From: Henckelia pumila
Taxonomy: Eukaryota; Streptophyta; Magnoliopsida; Lamiales; Gesneriaceae
Direction of reading: 5' to 3'
DNA: 64,000 nt
NCBI RefSeq assembly: GCF_033568475.1
Contig: NC_133121.1
Location: forward strand, 56,767,905 to 56,831,904
The position numbers were made by a program, and so were the translations under genes. Below the pieces are notes generated by a model. It did no database searches. It was not told where the DNA came from and saw only the letters and a program-made list of their open reading frames with translations. Each line of letters opens with the position of its first letter. Within the stretch, counting starts at the first letter, position 1. Below, piece after piece: positions 10,607 through 23,845 of the stretch.

Positions 10607-11949
10607 ATTTCTTCCCCCTTAAATGGAATTTCGTCTTCGAAATTCAAGACTTACTAACTAGATCTGGATTCAAATAATCAAGTCAACACTAAATTTTCTA
10701 ACTCTGCCCCATTTGAGTCGACTCTAATCAGCTTTCGTTGCGCACTCTGATGCTTACTGATATATATATCATCAAGGATCTGACTAACTCTTACTGCAAC
10801 ATATATTCACGATTCTAATTTATTCTCAAGTGATGGTTTCCTAAGAGAAATTTCTAATAAATGTTCCAATGTGACTTTAAGAGTTCTTAATTCGCCACCT
10901 AAATCCCTAAAACATCTGATACTTTCCTTAGTTTGATAGCTTTGAATCCTAGGTCACAACTTCAAGCAATCGAGTCCATAAAACCAATAAATAATTTATG
11001 TCAGTCACAACCATAAATTAAAAGCTTCCTCACAACGAGACTACGCTTAATGCTTATTTACCAATTAAGCTTAATACATATAATATAGAATTTGAGCTCT
11101 TGAGAAATCCACAATTTTCCAAAATACTTAGCAACTAGCCACTAAACTTTTCAAAATAAAATAGCTAAGGAAACTATACAATTCTACCTCATGTACCAAA
11201 CTATGCGGCATACCCAAGACGATAAGCCAAAATATCAATCTCCTCAACAATCGCATACAGACCGACAAATGAGTTAGTTTCCCTATATACCCAAATCAAT
11301 AGTGTTACGAAATGATGATGCCTTAAAAAACAACATAACAACCAATTTGAAATTCTAAAGGCCTACGCCACTTATTAGCAAAGTTTTGCATAATGATCCT
11401 GGACCGCGCTCATCCCCTTATTAGTTACTATAGCTCACAACGCTTCTATGGATAATTAAAATTTTCCTAAGCAACGACTCTAGTTCAGCTAACCTTCAAG
11501 TGGGACAAATGACTCTTCTCACTTAGGATTGATTGACCCATTTTTATAAATTAAATCTAATTCCTTGAAAAGAAAACATAACCATAAAATGTTTGGTTCC
11601 AAGATATTATCCGAGTATATATAGAATCCAAATGGGCAACTAAACAGATCTCATTCATACATTCACCAATTTATACTTTCGTCCCTTTGACATTCTTGAT
11701 TCCACCAAAAGTTCAATTCATAGTTAAAATTTCCAATGGTTTTAGCCACTTTTTCTATCTCAGACGCAACGATTAAGTAATCCCTATTTACTTTTGAAGC
11801 CAAAATGTACCATGAGCTAGTATCCGTTTATGGGATTAGATTGTCTCTAAGTACCAACTAATTCTTACATATTGCATGAAGACATATCTCAAACCTCTAG
11901 TTCGACTTGACAACAGGTCTAGAAATCCAAAAATTCCAAAATTATTATA
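10607..11949 (-). other. Degenerate internal region of element G1
   Basis: Begins with the presumed polypurine tract (10607-10622 on the minus strand). The rest is AT-rich, without an ORF longer than about 60 codons and without recognisable pol motifs. It is interrupted by the TR-GAG element and probably continues at 17004-17191 and 26254-26933. Confidence 0.35.
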
Positions 11950-11954
11950 TGGTA

Positions 11955-13394
11955 TGTAGTGACCCGCGCCGTGATCACCTACTAATCAGAACTTAAGCAT
12001 GCATTTAACTTAATTAAACATAATTAGAGAAATAACAGCGGAAAATCTTAAAGATAAACAATTCCAAGATAAATAAATCTTGATACAACCAAATCGAATA
12101 AAATCTTTATCTAGAAATCCTCTGATGACCCTTGCTACCAAGCCCTGGTCACCGATCAACTACTGATCTCGCTCCTGGTCCACCTGCAAAACCTGCCCCG
12201 TCGAATGAGGTGTCCGAGATAAAAGCAGGGACGTGAGCGCTAACGCCCAATACGTAAAATATTGAATATACAGGTCTATATGATGCATGCAACATGAACT
12301 ATGAATGATCTGGGTAACTGAGATCATATCTGGAAAATCATGCTCAGTTCATAGGCGCCTCCAGTATGCGCACGCTGCTCCGAAGATCCAGTGGGTGCCA
12401 CACATACTGAACCCGATCTTGGACTATCACCGTCCTGGGTAAAAAACCGTACACGCTGCCCCGTCGGTCCAATGGGTGTCACACGGTACCCGATCGTATA
12501 ATAACAACAACCCTAGGGCTGAGCGACCCTAGAACAACTGGTTATCTCAAAAGGATAACAGGCTCAACATGGTATGCAAATGCCGCATACAAATCATGAA
12601 TAGTAAATCATGCATATTATGACAGATAATAATGCAACACATAATTATGCAACACATAAACATGTATATTCAGCTGGCTATCTCAGTCTGTACTTACATA
12701 CCTTAGTTCTACTAGGCAAGCTATACCAGCTCTAAAGTCCAAGCATATAATCTGCACTACAATGCAAAAATACTCATGCATTAAAACAATATTCTAAAAG
12801 CCTTAACTGCGCTAGGATTCAAAGCTATACCTGCGTCCGTCGTCAGCCCGCTGATGACGATTGCCCCAGAACTTGGGCACCACTCCGCAGCAACCCTGGA
12901 GCGCCTCGCCAACCTCCAGACCAAGCCTAGGAAGGATGAAATCACTCCTAAACTCCTAAAACTAGGCTGAAACCGAGATAGAAAGATAGGAATTGGTGTG
13001 AAATTGTGGCCCTCGGAACCCATATTTATAGGCCACGATCGGAAGCTCCGATCGTAGGATCGGAAGCTCCGATCAACACCTGCAGCTACGTGTTCAATCC
13101 TCGAAGACACTTGGCACTGGACAGGAATCGGAAGCTCCGAACTGATCGGAAGCTCCAAACTGGTTCAGAAGCTCCGATCGAACCGCTTCTTCCGAACTGT
13201 TTCCGGGTGCTTCCGAACTGGTTTTGGACCCCCGGGACCTACCCTACCATTTTCGGACGTTCCGGATCTGATTTTCATCTTATTTTAACCAAATAAGGAC
13301 TCCTTAAACATGTTTTGACACTTTTAAAATTATATGTCATTTTTTAACATGTTTAAAATCACCTAATCTTGTAAAATGGAACCGGGCTACTACA
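11955..13394 (-). repeat. 3' LTR of the TR-GAG element
   Basis: 1440 bp, near-identical to 15548-16998. It has a TATA box (complement TATAAATA) at 13023-13030. Immediately upstream in transcription sense (13033-13250) lies a cluster of short palindromes built on ATCGGAAGCTCCGAT. This copy carries one palindrome more than the other LTR at the TATA-proximal end. Confidence 0.9.
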
Positions 13395-14524
13395 TTCTCC
13401 CCCTACTTAAGATATTTCGTCCTCGAACAATCTTAAGTACTGAATGCAGTAAAATACTGAATAAACGTATGAAGTACCGATATGGACTTGAATAAGAACA
13501 ACAAGTTCTTTATTCTCTCATTATCAATCATGACTGTGTCCTGATGAAAAATTGTAATCACTTGACAACTCAAAATCATATCTCTAATCTCATGGGAAAA
13601 CCACCCAAATAAGTCTTACAATCACTTAATAAAAAAGCCAAATCACCATTCTGATCATATCCCCGATCACTATCTAAAACTCTGCTAAGGCCAGACTATA
13701 CTGATCGAATCTCCTGGTTCTCCCCCAGTAACACCTGCGAAAACTTTTCATTCAGAATGTACTCTTGTCAAAAAATCCTTTCCAAGACCATTTTGTCAAC
13801 GGAAACTAAAATCTGTATCTCTGATAAAGTATGACGATAACTTTCAATTATCTTGGCACTAATCCAGCACCAATATAAAATTCATAAGAATATTTCTTTT
13901 GGTAATTATACCCCTTGCTATAACTGTGCAAAATATCAAGACTCAGGTAGCCTCCCCCAATAGCCTATCTGGAATAAACCTCCCAGAAAACACCGGCGTA
14001 GGTCGCGCTTCCTATCCCGTCTTTGAACAATCCAGCACAGTCCTCAGCACCTGGTATAATGCATCACTAAAAGTATGATGAAAATCCATCATCAATAAAC
14101 AATTACTCAAACACTAAGTATCTAAGGAAACAAGTCAACTCTGGCACTATGTCAAATCACTGAATTTTTGAATCAAAGGAAAAATCCTAGAACTGATCAT
14201 CTGAAAACTAGCACAACTCTAATCCTTGGTTATGCAAATATCAACTAATTCAACACAGTTGAATATTGATCAAAAAATACTTGGAATTTAAATTTAGAAA
14301 ATTCCCAAATCATAAATCCACATGATTGTCAAAATACAACTTATTAACATTCTGTTATCACAAAACAGAATTATCAAACGGAATACTCAAATACGTCATC
14401 CGTCAAAATCATTCTGAGTGTCATCATTCTTTTCTGACTGCGTCTGAGATCCCTGCAAAGCATAAATCTGACCCTGCATCCGAGACTGTTGACCATCACC
14501 ATGATGCCTACTCTGGGTCCTCTG
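13395..14524 (-). other. Non-coding interior of the TR-GAG element
   Basis: Starts with the polypurine tract (complement of TTCTCCCCCTACTTAAG). The remaining ~1.1 kb have no ORF and no recognisable pol remnant. This is where pol would lie in an autonomous relative. Confidence 0.6.
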
Positions 14525-15469
14525 CTACACTGATGCCTGAGACTGTCTACTCACCTGAGATCCCATCCTAGATGCTTGTCCACTTTGTCCGCTACGCTTG
14601 GGACAATCTCTCTTGAAGTGATCAACACTTCCACAGATGAAACAAGCTCCAGCAGCGGCTCTACAATTCTCAGTGGGATGATCTCTCCCACAATGATCAC
14701 ACTGCAACTTTTTCTTGCCCGACTGACGAGTCTCACCAGATCCTTTAGATGAAGAAGATCCGGATTTCTTAAACGACTGAGTACGGGGACCCAAAGAACT
14801 CGTGGGACTTGACGAGATGAATGACCTGTTGCGTCGAATACTGTCCTCTGCCTGGTGACATCGACTCACTAAACCCTCGTAAGTCATGTCATCTCCCACA
14901 GCAACTCGGTCATGAATCTCCGGATTAAGGCCTTGGAGGAACAGATTATACTTCGCCTCTGAACTATCGGAAATCTGGGGGCAATAAGGCAAAAACTCAA
15001 AGAACTTCAACTGGTACTCCTCAATCGACATTGATCCCTGCCGCAAACCCAGCAACTCACTTGTCTTCGTCTTTCGGAGAGCAGGAGGAAAATACAGCTT
15101 ATGAAAAGCCGTGCGGAACTCATCCCAAGTAGCAACTCCTCGGGCTACAATAAAAGGCACAGAAGTAGAATCCCACCACTTCCGAGCTCGTCCTTCGACC
15201 AGGAAATCAAGAGTCTCCATCCGCTGCTCCTCAGTGCATCGGAACTCCCGAAAACAAACTTCCATATGTCGTAGCCAGTTTCCCGCATCCTTCGGTGACT
15301 CTCCTCCGACTAAAGGCTTCGGACCCATCTGCATAAACCTATGCATGCTGAAACGCCTGTGATCATCATGGCGATGGTGATGACGGCCCCGATGATGCTC
15401 TCGATCATCCTGATCACCCCAGCGTCCACCTATGCTGCCTTGACTACTCTCGTCACCATGACCCGCCAT
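14525..15469 (-). CDS. gag: Gag protein of a chromovirus-like TR-GAG element
   Basis: An intact 314-aa Gag. A His/Asp-rich N-terminus (residues about 24-38) is followed by a retrotransposon capsid domain from PLVGGESPKDAGNWL (52-66) to about residue 212, with the family-typical KWWDS and FHKLYFPPALR segments. Two zinc knuckles follow: C257-X2-C260-X3-H264-X4-C269 and C276-X2-C279-X4-H284-X4-C289. Gag forms virus-like particles and binds the RNA. The gene sits just downstream of the primer site, as expected. Unlike every other coding region of the gypsy elements on this strand it is free of stops and frameshifts, although no pol is present. The start ATG is the first after the leader. Confidence 0.9.
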   Translation of the reverse strand: MAGHGDESSQGSIGGRWGDQDDREHHRGRHHHRHDDHRRFSMHRFMQMGPKPLVGGESPKDAGNWLRHMEVCFREFRCTEEQRMETLDFLVEGRARKWWDSTSVPFIVARGVATWDEFRTAFHKLYFPPALRKTKTSELLGLRQGSMSIEEYQLKFFEFLPYCPQISDSSEAKYNLFLQGLNPEIHDRVAVGDDMTYEGLVSRCHQAEDSIRRNRSFISSSPTSSLGPRTQSFKKSGSSSSKGSGETRQSGKKKLQCDHCGRDHPTENCRAAAGACFICGSVDHFKRDCPKRSGQSGQASRMGSQVSRQSQASV

Positions 15470-15527
15470 CTACACGATGATTTAAGGTTAAACCCAATTC
15501 CAACAATCTAGTTCCCAAGATTACTAT

Positions 15528-15545
15528 GCATGCTATGATACCATA
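15528..15545 (-). other. Primer binding site, tRNA-iMet type
   Basis: On the minus strand the sequence reads TGGTATCATAGCATGC, two to three bases inside the 5' LTR end. It matches the initiator-Met complement TGGTATCAGAGC with one mismatch. Confidence 0.7.
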
Positions 15546-15547
15546 AA

Positions 15548-16998
15548 TGTAGTGACCCGCGCCGTGATCACCTACTAATCAGAACTTAAGCATGCATTTA
15601 ACTTAATTAAACATAATTAGAGAAATAACAGCGGAAAATCTTAAAGATAAACAATTCCAAGATAAATAAATCTTGATACAACCAAATCGAATAAAATCTT
15701 TATCTAGAAATCCTCTGATGACCCTTGCTACCAAGCCTTGGTCACCGATCAACTACTGATCTCTCTCCTGGTCCACCTGCAAAACCTGCCCAGTCGAATG
15801 GGGTGTTCGAGATAAAAGCATGGACGTGAGCGCTAACGTCCAGTACGTAAAGTATTGAATATACAGGTCTATATGATGCATGCAACATGAACTATGAATG
15901 ATCTGGGTAACTGGGATCATATCTGGAAAATCATGCTCAGTTCATAGGCGCCTCCAGTATGCGCACGCTGCTCCGAAGATCCAGTGGGTGCCACACATAC
16001 CAAACCCGATCTTGGACTATCACCGTCCTTGGTAAAAAACCGTACACGCTGCTCCGTCGGTTCAGTGGGTGTCACACGGTGCCCGATCATATAATAACAA
16101 CAACCCTAGGGCTAAGCGACCCTAAAACAACTGGTTATCTCAAAAGGATAACAGACACAACATGGTATGCAAATGCCGCATACAAATCATGAACAGTAAA
16201 TCATGCATATTATGACAGATAATAATGCAACACATAAACATGTATATTCAGCTGGCTATCTCAGTCTGTACTTACGTACCTTAGTTCTACTAGGCAAGCT
16301 ATACCAGCTCTAAAGTCCAAGTCTATAATCCGCACTACAATGCAAAAATACTCATGCATTAAAACAATATTCTAAAAGCCTTAACTGTGCTATAGCATAC
16401 TCCCTATTTACTATAAGGATTCAAAGCTATACCTGCGTCCGTCGTCAGCCCGCTGATGACGATTGCCCCAGAACTTGGGCACCACTCCGCAGCAACCCTG
16501 GAGCACCTTGCCAACCTCCAGACCAAGCCTAGGAAGGATGGAATCACTCCTAAACTCCTAAAACTAGGCTGAAACCGAGAGAGAAAGATAGGAATAATTG
16601 GTGTGAAATTGTGGCCCTCGGAACCCATATTTATAGGCCACGATCGGAAGCTGCGATCTCCACCTGCAGCTACGTGTTCAATCCTCGAAGACACTTGGAA
16701 CTGGACAGGGATCGGAAGCTCCGAACGGGGATCGGAATCTCCGAACTGATCGGAAGCTCCGAACTGGTTCGGAAGCACAGATCGAACCGCTTCTTCCGAA
16801 CTGTTTCCGGGTGCTTCCGAACTGGTTTTGGACCCCTGGGACCTACCCTACCATTTTCGGACGTTCCGGATCTGATTTTCCACTTATTTTAACCAAATAA
16901 GGATTCCTTAAACATGTTTTGACACTTTTAAAATTATATGTCATTTTCTAACATGTTTAAAATCACCTAATCTTGTAAAATGGAACCGGGCTACTACA
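15548..16998 (-). repeat. 5' LTR of the TR-GAG element
   Basis: 1451 bp; the promoter-bearing copy, with TATA (complement) at 16628-16635 and palindromes of the GGAAGCTCCGA type at about 16640-16820. It differs from the other LTR by scattered substitutions, fewer palindromes, and an extra ~24 bp near 16392-16415 (CATACTCCCTATTTACTATA region). Confidence 0.9.
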
Positions 16999-17003
16999 TG
17001 GTA

Positions 17004-17191
17004 CAACCTGAATTCATATTTCAAGAACTTAGTATAAAATTGGACACCTCGAAGAGTTTGTAACGCGATCGTAAATGCTTTCTCATTGTTCCTACAGTAC
17101 ATCAATATTTCACCGATAAATAAATCTACATCTTATCCAGAAAAACTACCTGAATATTTTATTCATCATTCTCTGTACCCATAGTTGGTTC
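17004..17191 (-). other. Host fragment between two insertions
   Basis: 188 bp between the TR-GAG and G2 insertions, continuous with 11949 on the left and 26254 on the right if both insertions are removed. No gene seen; presumably G1 interior. Confidence 0.5.
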
Positions 17192-17196
17192 ATTAG

Positions 17197-19189
17197 TGTG
17201 GGGATCTCGGGTGCTAATCTCATCTTAAGGGGCAATTAAAAGTTTAACATAGTTAACTCATAATCATCAACCAAGCATGAAATAAATGAAACAAAAAAAA
17301 TAATTTTTTTAATAGAGTGGCTCACCAGGCTGCGCTCGAGTGAGCTGAGCTCTGCCTGGCCTGTTGAAATTATTCTCTTTAGCTGTTCTTGGTTGCTTCT
17401 CTGATATATACCATCTACAAATGTCAAATATTATTAAAAATGGAAGAAAACATGATAACTCAACATAGAACATGCAAACAACATCTTTATTTCTCATACG
17501 TTCTCCCAAAATTTAATATCAATTGTACAAAACTCAAACATTACTACAACATAAGTGTAGTTGAAGTATTTCACATGTTCTAAAATGTACAACACGTTTG
17601 ACGACAAACTCTAATCCAAAACCCGAAGTCATCACGTGCTAATATTTTTATCTCGAGCTATTCACGACCTCTCTGTCCAGCTCCTGCCCCACCTATTGTC
17701 ATGCACACATACAAAACACAGCAATAGCCGGATAACTCCGGTGAGAATAAAATTACAGTATAAATAATAAAACATGCAATATAATAAACATGAATGCAAT
17801 GCATGTTTCAAAGGTAGGCTATCAAATATGATAATAACAGAATTCGGTTCTTGGGATCCCGGGGAATAAAATCTTAAACCAATCACCAACTCACCCAACC
17901 GAGGTGACGTCAAGTATCTTATTTCTCTTGACTTTGGTGCAACTATAATGAGTCATCTAGCTCTGAAAGTAAATCTACATTCCATGCCACTCAACTATAG
18001 CCCTCCAAACGTCATCTGCACTTTAAGCCTTTTAGCCCTCTGTGCTTTTCAGGCTGGAGTTCAAGATGAATGCAACATAATCTGTATGCATGAAAGACTG
18101 TAAAACATCTTGAACATCTAATAAAATAAGCAATAAAAACAACAAAATCATCAACATCACATAAAGACATATAAGGAAAAAGTATGTGATTTACAAGGGA
18201 ATACTCGAGAATCATATCTATCTCGAGTGTTCTATCCCATCTGGATATGCTGTCATTTATACCTTTCAATATCGAGTATGAAAGTACTTCCAATCTGAAA
18301 ATACAAGAATGAACATAAATAATAATCTGCTCTAAGTCATGGCAAGTCAATCAACTCATACTAACTTCAAACCTTCTTCAATCTTTCTCGGTTCGAAGGC
18401 TACCGTCTCGTCTCAACACATTTTGATACCTAGATGAAAATGGAATATTAATGAGCCACAAACTCAGCTAGACATTTAATCTAAGCTCAACTAATTCAAT
18501 AGACTCAAAAGTGTAGCAATTCTGAAACCGACGGCGTAACAGCTAAAAATCGGCGATCCAAACTAGATGTCTAACAATCCAACAATCCAAACTCATTCAA
18601 AAACATAATATACCAGCATGTATACGTTCAAAATCCAAACCATCAGAAATGAAGGGTTTCAAAATTAGCTTCAATAAATCATATCAAATCCGAACGACAA
18701 TCATTTACCGATCCGTCTTTAAATATATAATCGGTACGAGCTCAAGCACATTTATATCCAAGAATAATAAAATTTCATCTTCAACATAAAAATAAAATAT
18801 GAGAGAACTCAATAAAATTTATACCAAAACGTAGCTCTCAGAGCGGTAGTCACAAATATATATTTATCTTGAAATTCTGACGGCCGGATCGAAAGATATC
18901 GGAGCTTCAAGGCATAAAAAATGGCGTCTTCAAGAAATCTGAAATCTCCCCTTTTTTATTCTGATATTCAAGTTGAAGAGATAAGAAACAAGTGGGTTAT
19001 TTGATATATATTAGCCAAATTGCAGTTTAGTCCCTGAACTTTTGGTTATTTGCAATTCAGTCCCTAAAAAAGCGATTTAATTCAATTTCAATCTTAAATA
19101 ATTTAAGAATATTAGAATTTAATTCTAAACTCTAAATATTCTCAAATTAAATATTTTTGGATTAAAATTAAATAATCTTGGTTCTTACA
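17197..19189 (-). repeat. 3' LTR of G2
   Basis: 1993 bp, ends TGTGGGG...CTTACA, followed on the inside by a polypurine tract (complement of TTTCTCCTCCTCTAAG). It lacks about 71 bp present in the other LTR within the GCTCGAGCGAGC palindrome cluster. Confidence 0.9.
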
Positions 19190-19249
19190 TTTCTCCTCCT
19201 CTAAGATATGATTTCGTCCCCGAAATCGCATGCAATCTGTATATGCAAT

Positions 19250-22200
19250 CTATATACACATAAGATAATGAAATAATAGTAAATTGAATAAGAACTCACA
19301 TCGGTGAAATAACTCAGGAAATATTTGTCTCATGTCTGACTCAATATCCCAAGTCACTTCTTCAGTGCCATGTCGACTCCACTGAACTTTAACTAACTGA
19401 ATCGTCTTGTTTCTGAGCTGCTTTTATTTGCGATCAAGAATCTGAATAGGCTGTTCAAAGTAGCTAAGAGTTTCGTCAAGTTCAGCTTCATCAGGTTGAA
19501 GAATATGGGAAGGATCAGACTGATACTTCCAAAGCACAAAGACATGAAATACATCATGAATACCAGATAAAAATGGAGGAAGAGCGAGTCGATAAGAAAG
19601 ATCGCCTATCTTCTCGATAATCTCATACGGACCAATAAAATGTGGAGATAACTTTCCTTTCTTGCCTAATCTGACTGTACCTCTAAAATGAGAAATCTTC
19701 AAGAATACTCTGTCTCCCCAATCAAAAGATAGAGGTCGACGTCTGATATTTGCATATTTTGCTTGTCTGTCTTGAGTTGTTTTCATTCTCTTCTAAATAA
19801 GCTTTACTTTTTCAGTCATTTCACAAATCATATCAGGCCCAATATCAGGTGTTTCTGAGATATCATCCCAGTACGACGGTGATCTACATTTCTTTACGTA
19901 CAGTGCTTCAAATGGAGCCATTTCAATGCTGGTCTGATAGCTGTTATTATAAAAAAATTCTGCAAGTGGTAATGAATCTTGCCACGTAGTTCCAAAATCT
20001 AGCACCACAGCTCTAAGTATATCCTCAAGTGTTTGGATAGTCCGCTCTGACTGTCCGTCTGTTTGAGGATGATATGCTGTACTCAGATGCAATTGAGTAC
20101 CAAGAGCTTGCTGTAATCTATACCAAAAGTGTGACGTAAATCTAGGGTATCGATCTTAAACGATAGATTTAGGCACACCAAGTAATCTTACCACTTCTCT
20201 GACGTAGATTTCAGCCATCTCATCATGTCTATACGTCATTTTGTACGGAATAAAGCATGCTGATTTCGTCAATCTGTCAATAATAACCCAAATGGCATCG
20301 CAACCCCTGGATGAACGTGGTAACTGTGTAACGAAATCCATGGAAATGTGATCCCATTTCCATTCTGGAATAGATAAACTTTGCAATAGACCACCTGGCT
20401 TCTTTCTTTCAGCTTTTACCTATTGGCAATTCAGACATTTGGAAACAAAATCAGTCACATCTGACTTCATCTGTTTCCACCAATACTGCATCTTCAGATC
20501 ATTATACATTTTTCTGCCACCAGGATGAATACTTAATCTGCTGCTATGAGCCTCTCTCATAATATGCTGTTTCAAATCTGAGACATATGGCACAAAAAGT
20601 CTGTTATTCACATATAAAACATCATCAGCACTGACCTGATATTCAGATTGATGTCCAGATCTGACCATCTCAATCGATTTCTGAATATTCTGATTGTTCT
20701 TCTTTGATTCGTATCAACAGTTCTGGCTCAGCTTTAATAGCACAAACTCGGATAGGCTGCATATCTGTCTCAAATACTAATCCAGAAATACAACAATCTT
20801 CTACCAATTGAGATACATCTATCGTAGATAAGGATAAAGAACATACCTTTCTACTCAAGGCATCTGCAGCTGCATTGGATTTTCCTGGATAGTATTTTAT
20901 CTCGCAATCGAAATCTTTCAGTAAATCTAGCCATATACGCTGTCTCATATTCAATTCTGACTGCAAAAATAGATATTTCAAGCTTTTGTGATCAGAATAG
21001 ATTTAAAGCTTCTCACCGTAAAGGAAATGTTGTCATATCTTCAAAGAAAATACAATGGCTGCCAATTCAAGATCATGAATTGGGTATATGGTCTTGTGTG
21101 GCTTCAACTGTCTCGAGGCATAAGCAATGACATGATCTCTCTGTATCAGGACACAACCTAAACCCCTATGATAAGCATCACAATATACTAAAAAATCACC
21201 CGTACCTGATGGAATTGTCAATAAAGGTGCACTTGTAAGCCTCTTCTTAAACTCTTAAGAAACTAGCTTCACAAGCTTCAGTCCAGACATACGACATATT
21301 TGTTTGTGTCAATTGTGTAATAAGCTTGGCAATGCTGGAAAAATCCCGGATAAATCGACGATAATATCCTGCTAAGTCCATGAAACTCTGTATTTCTGAC
21401 ACTGATGTAGTTCTAGGCCAGTTGATCACTGCCTCTACCTTGTTTGGATCCACTAAAATTCCATCACCTGAAATAATATGCCCAAGAAACACAACTTTCT
21501 GCAACCAAAATTCACATTTTTATAATTTGGCATATAATTTCTCAGTTCTCAAAGTCTATAATACGATTCTGAGATGAAAGATAATGACAAAGTCGTCCAA
21601 ATATTTATGAAATACTCTATTCATCAATCCCATAAATACTGCAGGTGCGTTGGTTAAACCAAAAGGCATGACAATAAATTCATAATGACCATACCTTGTT
21701 CTGAAAGCAGTTTTAGGGATATATTCATCTCGTACCCGTAGATGATGATATCCGAATGTCAAATCAATCTTAGAATAGATATCTGAACCCTGCAACTGAT
21801 CAAACAAGTCGTCGATTCTGAGCAATGGATACTTATTCTTTACTGTCGCCTTATTCAGTTGCCGATAATCGATACACAACTGCATAGAACCATCTTTATT
21901 TTGTACAAAAAGTACCGGAGCGCCCCAGGGTGAAACTCTCGGCCTAATGTACCCTTTGGAAGTCAATCTTCCAATTGATCTTTCAACTCCTTCAATTCAA
22001 TCGGTGTCATTCGGTAAGGAGCTTTAGATATCGGTTGCGTACCTGGCGTTAACTCAATGCTGAAGTCTATTTCTCAAACTTGAGGTAAACAAGGAATTTC
22101 ATCAGGAAATACATCAGCAAACTCATGCACCACTGAAATGTCTGTCACTGCTGGACTGGATTTCAACACATCTACTGCATAAATCAGAAATCTTTCTGCC

Positions 22201-23845
22201 CCTCTCTGCAATAAACGGGTCATGGATAACATAGATATCAAAGGGATCTTGGCTCGAGAACCCTTACCATAGAATTTCCATTCATCTGTCATTTCAGGTC
22301 TAAATCTGACCATTTTCTGGAAACATTCCATGGTCGCCCTGTACTTGGTTAACATGTCTAGACCAATAATGCAATCAAAATTTGATAATCCAAGTACTAT
22401 GCAATCCAAGTCAATCACATTCCCGTCATATTGCAAGGCACAATTTCGAATCAGTCTAACAAATACAATGCCTTCACCCAAAGGTGAAGAAATAGAAAAA
22501 ACATCAGGAAATGACTTAGACGATAAAGAATGCATCATAGCAAATTTCTCAGATATGAATGTACGTGATGCACCTGTATCTATCAAAACATAAGCAGGAT
22601 AACCAAAGATAAAGAAGTTACCTGCTATAACATCGTCAGGTGCTGCTTGAGCCTGCTCCTCAGTCAATGCAAATACTATTGCCTGTTGCCTAGGAGGTTG
22701 AGTCATAGTCTGCTTCCTCCTGTTCTGGTCTGTTGCTATGGCTGAAATGAATGCACTGCTTGCCTTTCTGGCTGAGGTACTGGTCTAGATGAACTTGCAC
22801 TATCTACTCGTTCTGTTGCTCTTTGAGGGCATACCTTGGCATAGTGACCTGGTTTATGACAAATATTACAAGTACCTTATACTTCTCTGCACTGATCAGT
22901 ATCATGTCGTCCACCACACTTACCACAATAAACTCCGGAATCACTGAACCTCTGACCTAAACCAAACTGCCTCTGGCCACTAGAACTGGAAGAACTACTA
23001 CCTATCTTCTTGAATTGCTTCCCTTTTGGCCGGAATCTAGAATCCTTTCTGCCACTAATACTGCTTCCTCCCTCAAATCTGTAAGGTGGTTGCGGCAGTG
23101 ATGGCGGATTCTGTGGCAATGATGCTGGTACTGGTTGTTGAGGTGGTTGTGGAATGAACGGTGATCCTCTCTATCTTAACAAACCTGCCTCTGCTCCCTT
23201 AGCTCTATTCAGTGCATCAGCAAAGGTATTAGGTCGCGCACTATTCACCAAAGTGAAGACATCTGGATTCAAGCCATTAATAAACTGATCCGCCATTGCT
23301 TCATCACTTGCTGCTATATGTGGGGAAAATTTCAAAAGGCTAGAAAATTTGGCAACATAGTCTTCTATATTCAGCTGACCCTGTTTCAAACTTGCAAGTT
23401 CTGCTCCTTTGTCTTTTTCGTAGGAGACTGGAAAGAAACGTTGATAGAATTCAGTTTTAAATACAGACCAAGTGATAGTCGTACCTCGATGTTCTAGAGC
23501 TTTCTATATAGTAATCCACCAACTTTTAGCAACTTCGTGAAGTTGATGCACTTCCAGTCTGATACAACGATCATCAGAATAGTCAAGTGATTCAAACAAC
23601 TGTTCTATATCTTCTAGCCAATTCTCACAATCCAATGAATTCTCTGTCCCTTTCAGCGTTGGCGGTTTGAACGACTGAAATCATTTCAACAGAGTCTCCA
23701 TCAGTGTGGCAATCACATCCATGAGATCAACAGATGTACTACCCTGTGCATTCTGAGGTTCGATCACTGGCTGTGGTATATTTGGCTGATCTGGCTGAGG
23801 AATAGCCACTGTCTGTTTATTCACCAGTGCTTTACAGGGAGGCAT
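19250..23845 (-). pseudogene. G2 gag-pol polyprotein, multiply broken
   Basis: Reading leftward from a start at 23845, the order is as follows. Gag (to about 22877) with zinc knuckle CGKCGGRHDTDQC. Protease with active site YVLIDTGASRTF (near 22600). Reverse transcriptase (about 21960-21560) with [15 protein letters not shown]. RNase H (near 21190) with [12 protein letters not shown]. Integrase with zinc-binding segment and core (about 20660-19800). Finally a chromodomain-like tail VKVQWSRHGTEEVTW ending at TAG 19250-19252. Breaks include nonsense codons at about 19793 and 20417 (both CAG to TAG), 20157, 19424 and 23676 (TGA in Gag), and several frameshifts. No functional protein can be made. 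Confidence 0.85.

Larger units (their letters stand above)
11955..16998 (-). mobile_element. Gag-only non-autonomous LTR retrotransposon (TR-GAG type)
   Basis: A complete 5044-bp element with identical 5-bp TSDs TGGTA at 11950-11954 and 16999-17003. Two LTRs (11955-13394 and 15548-16998) begin TGTAG and end CTACA in minus orientation. Next to the right LTR is a primer site matching tRNA-iMet with a mismatch, and next to the left LTR a polypurine tract. Only a gag gene lies between the LTRs; protease, RT, RNase H and integrase are all absent. Terminal sequences resemble those of chromovirus G3 in this window, so a G3-like element is a plausible helper (inference). Confidence 0.85.

Noticed and set aside
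13006..13296. 96-codon plus-strand and 125-codon minus-strand ORFs in the TR-GAG LTRs
   Set aside because: They span palindromic LTR repeats and the TATA region; composition reflects the repeats, not coding.
17662..18350. Minus-strand ORFs of 83 and 112 codons in the G2 LTR
   Set aside because: Within the LTR, not preserved in the partner LTR, no domain.
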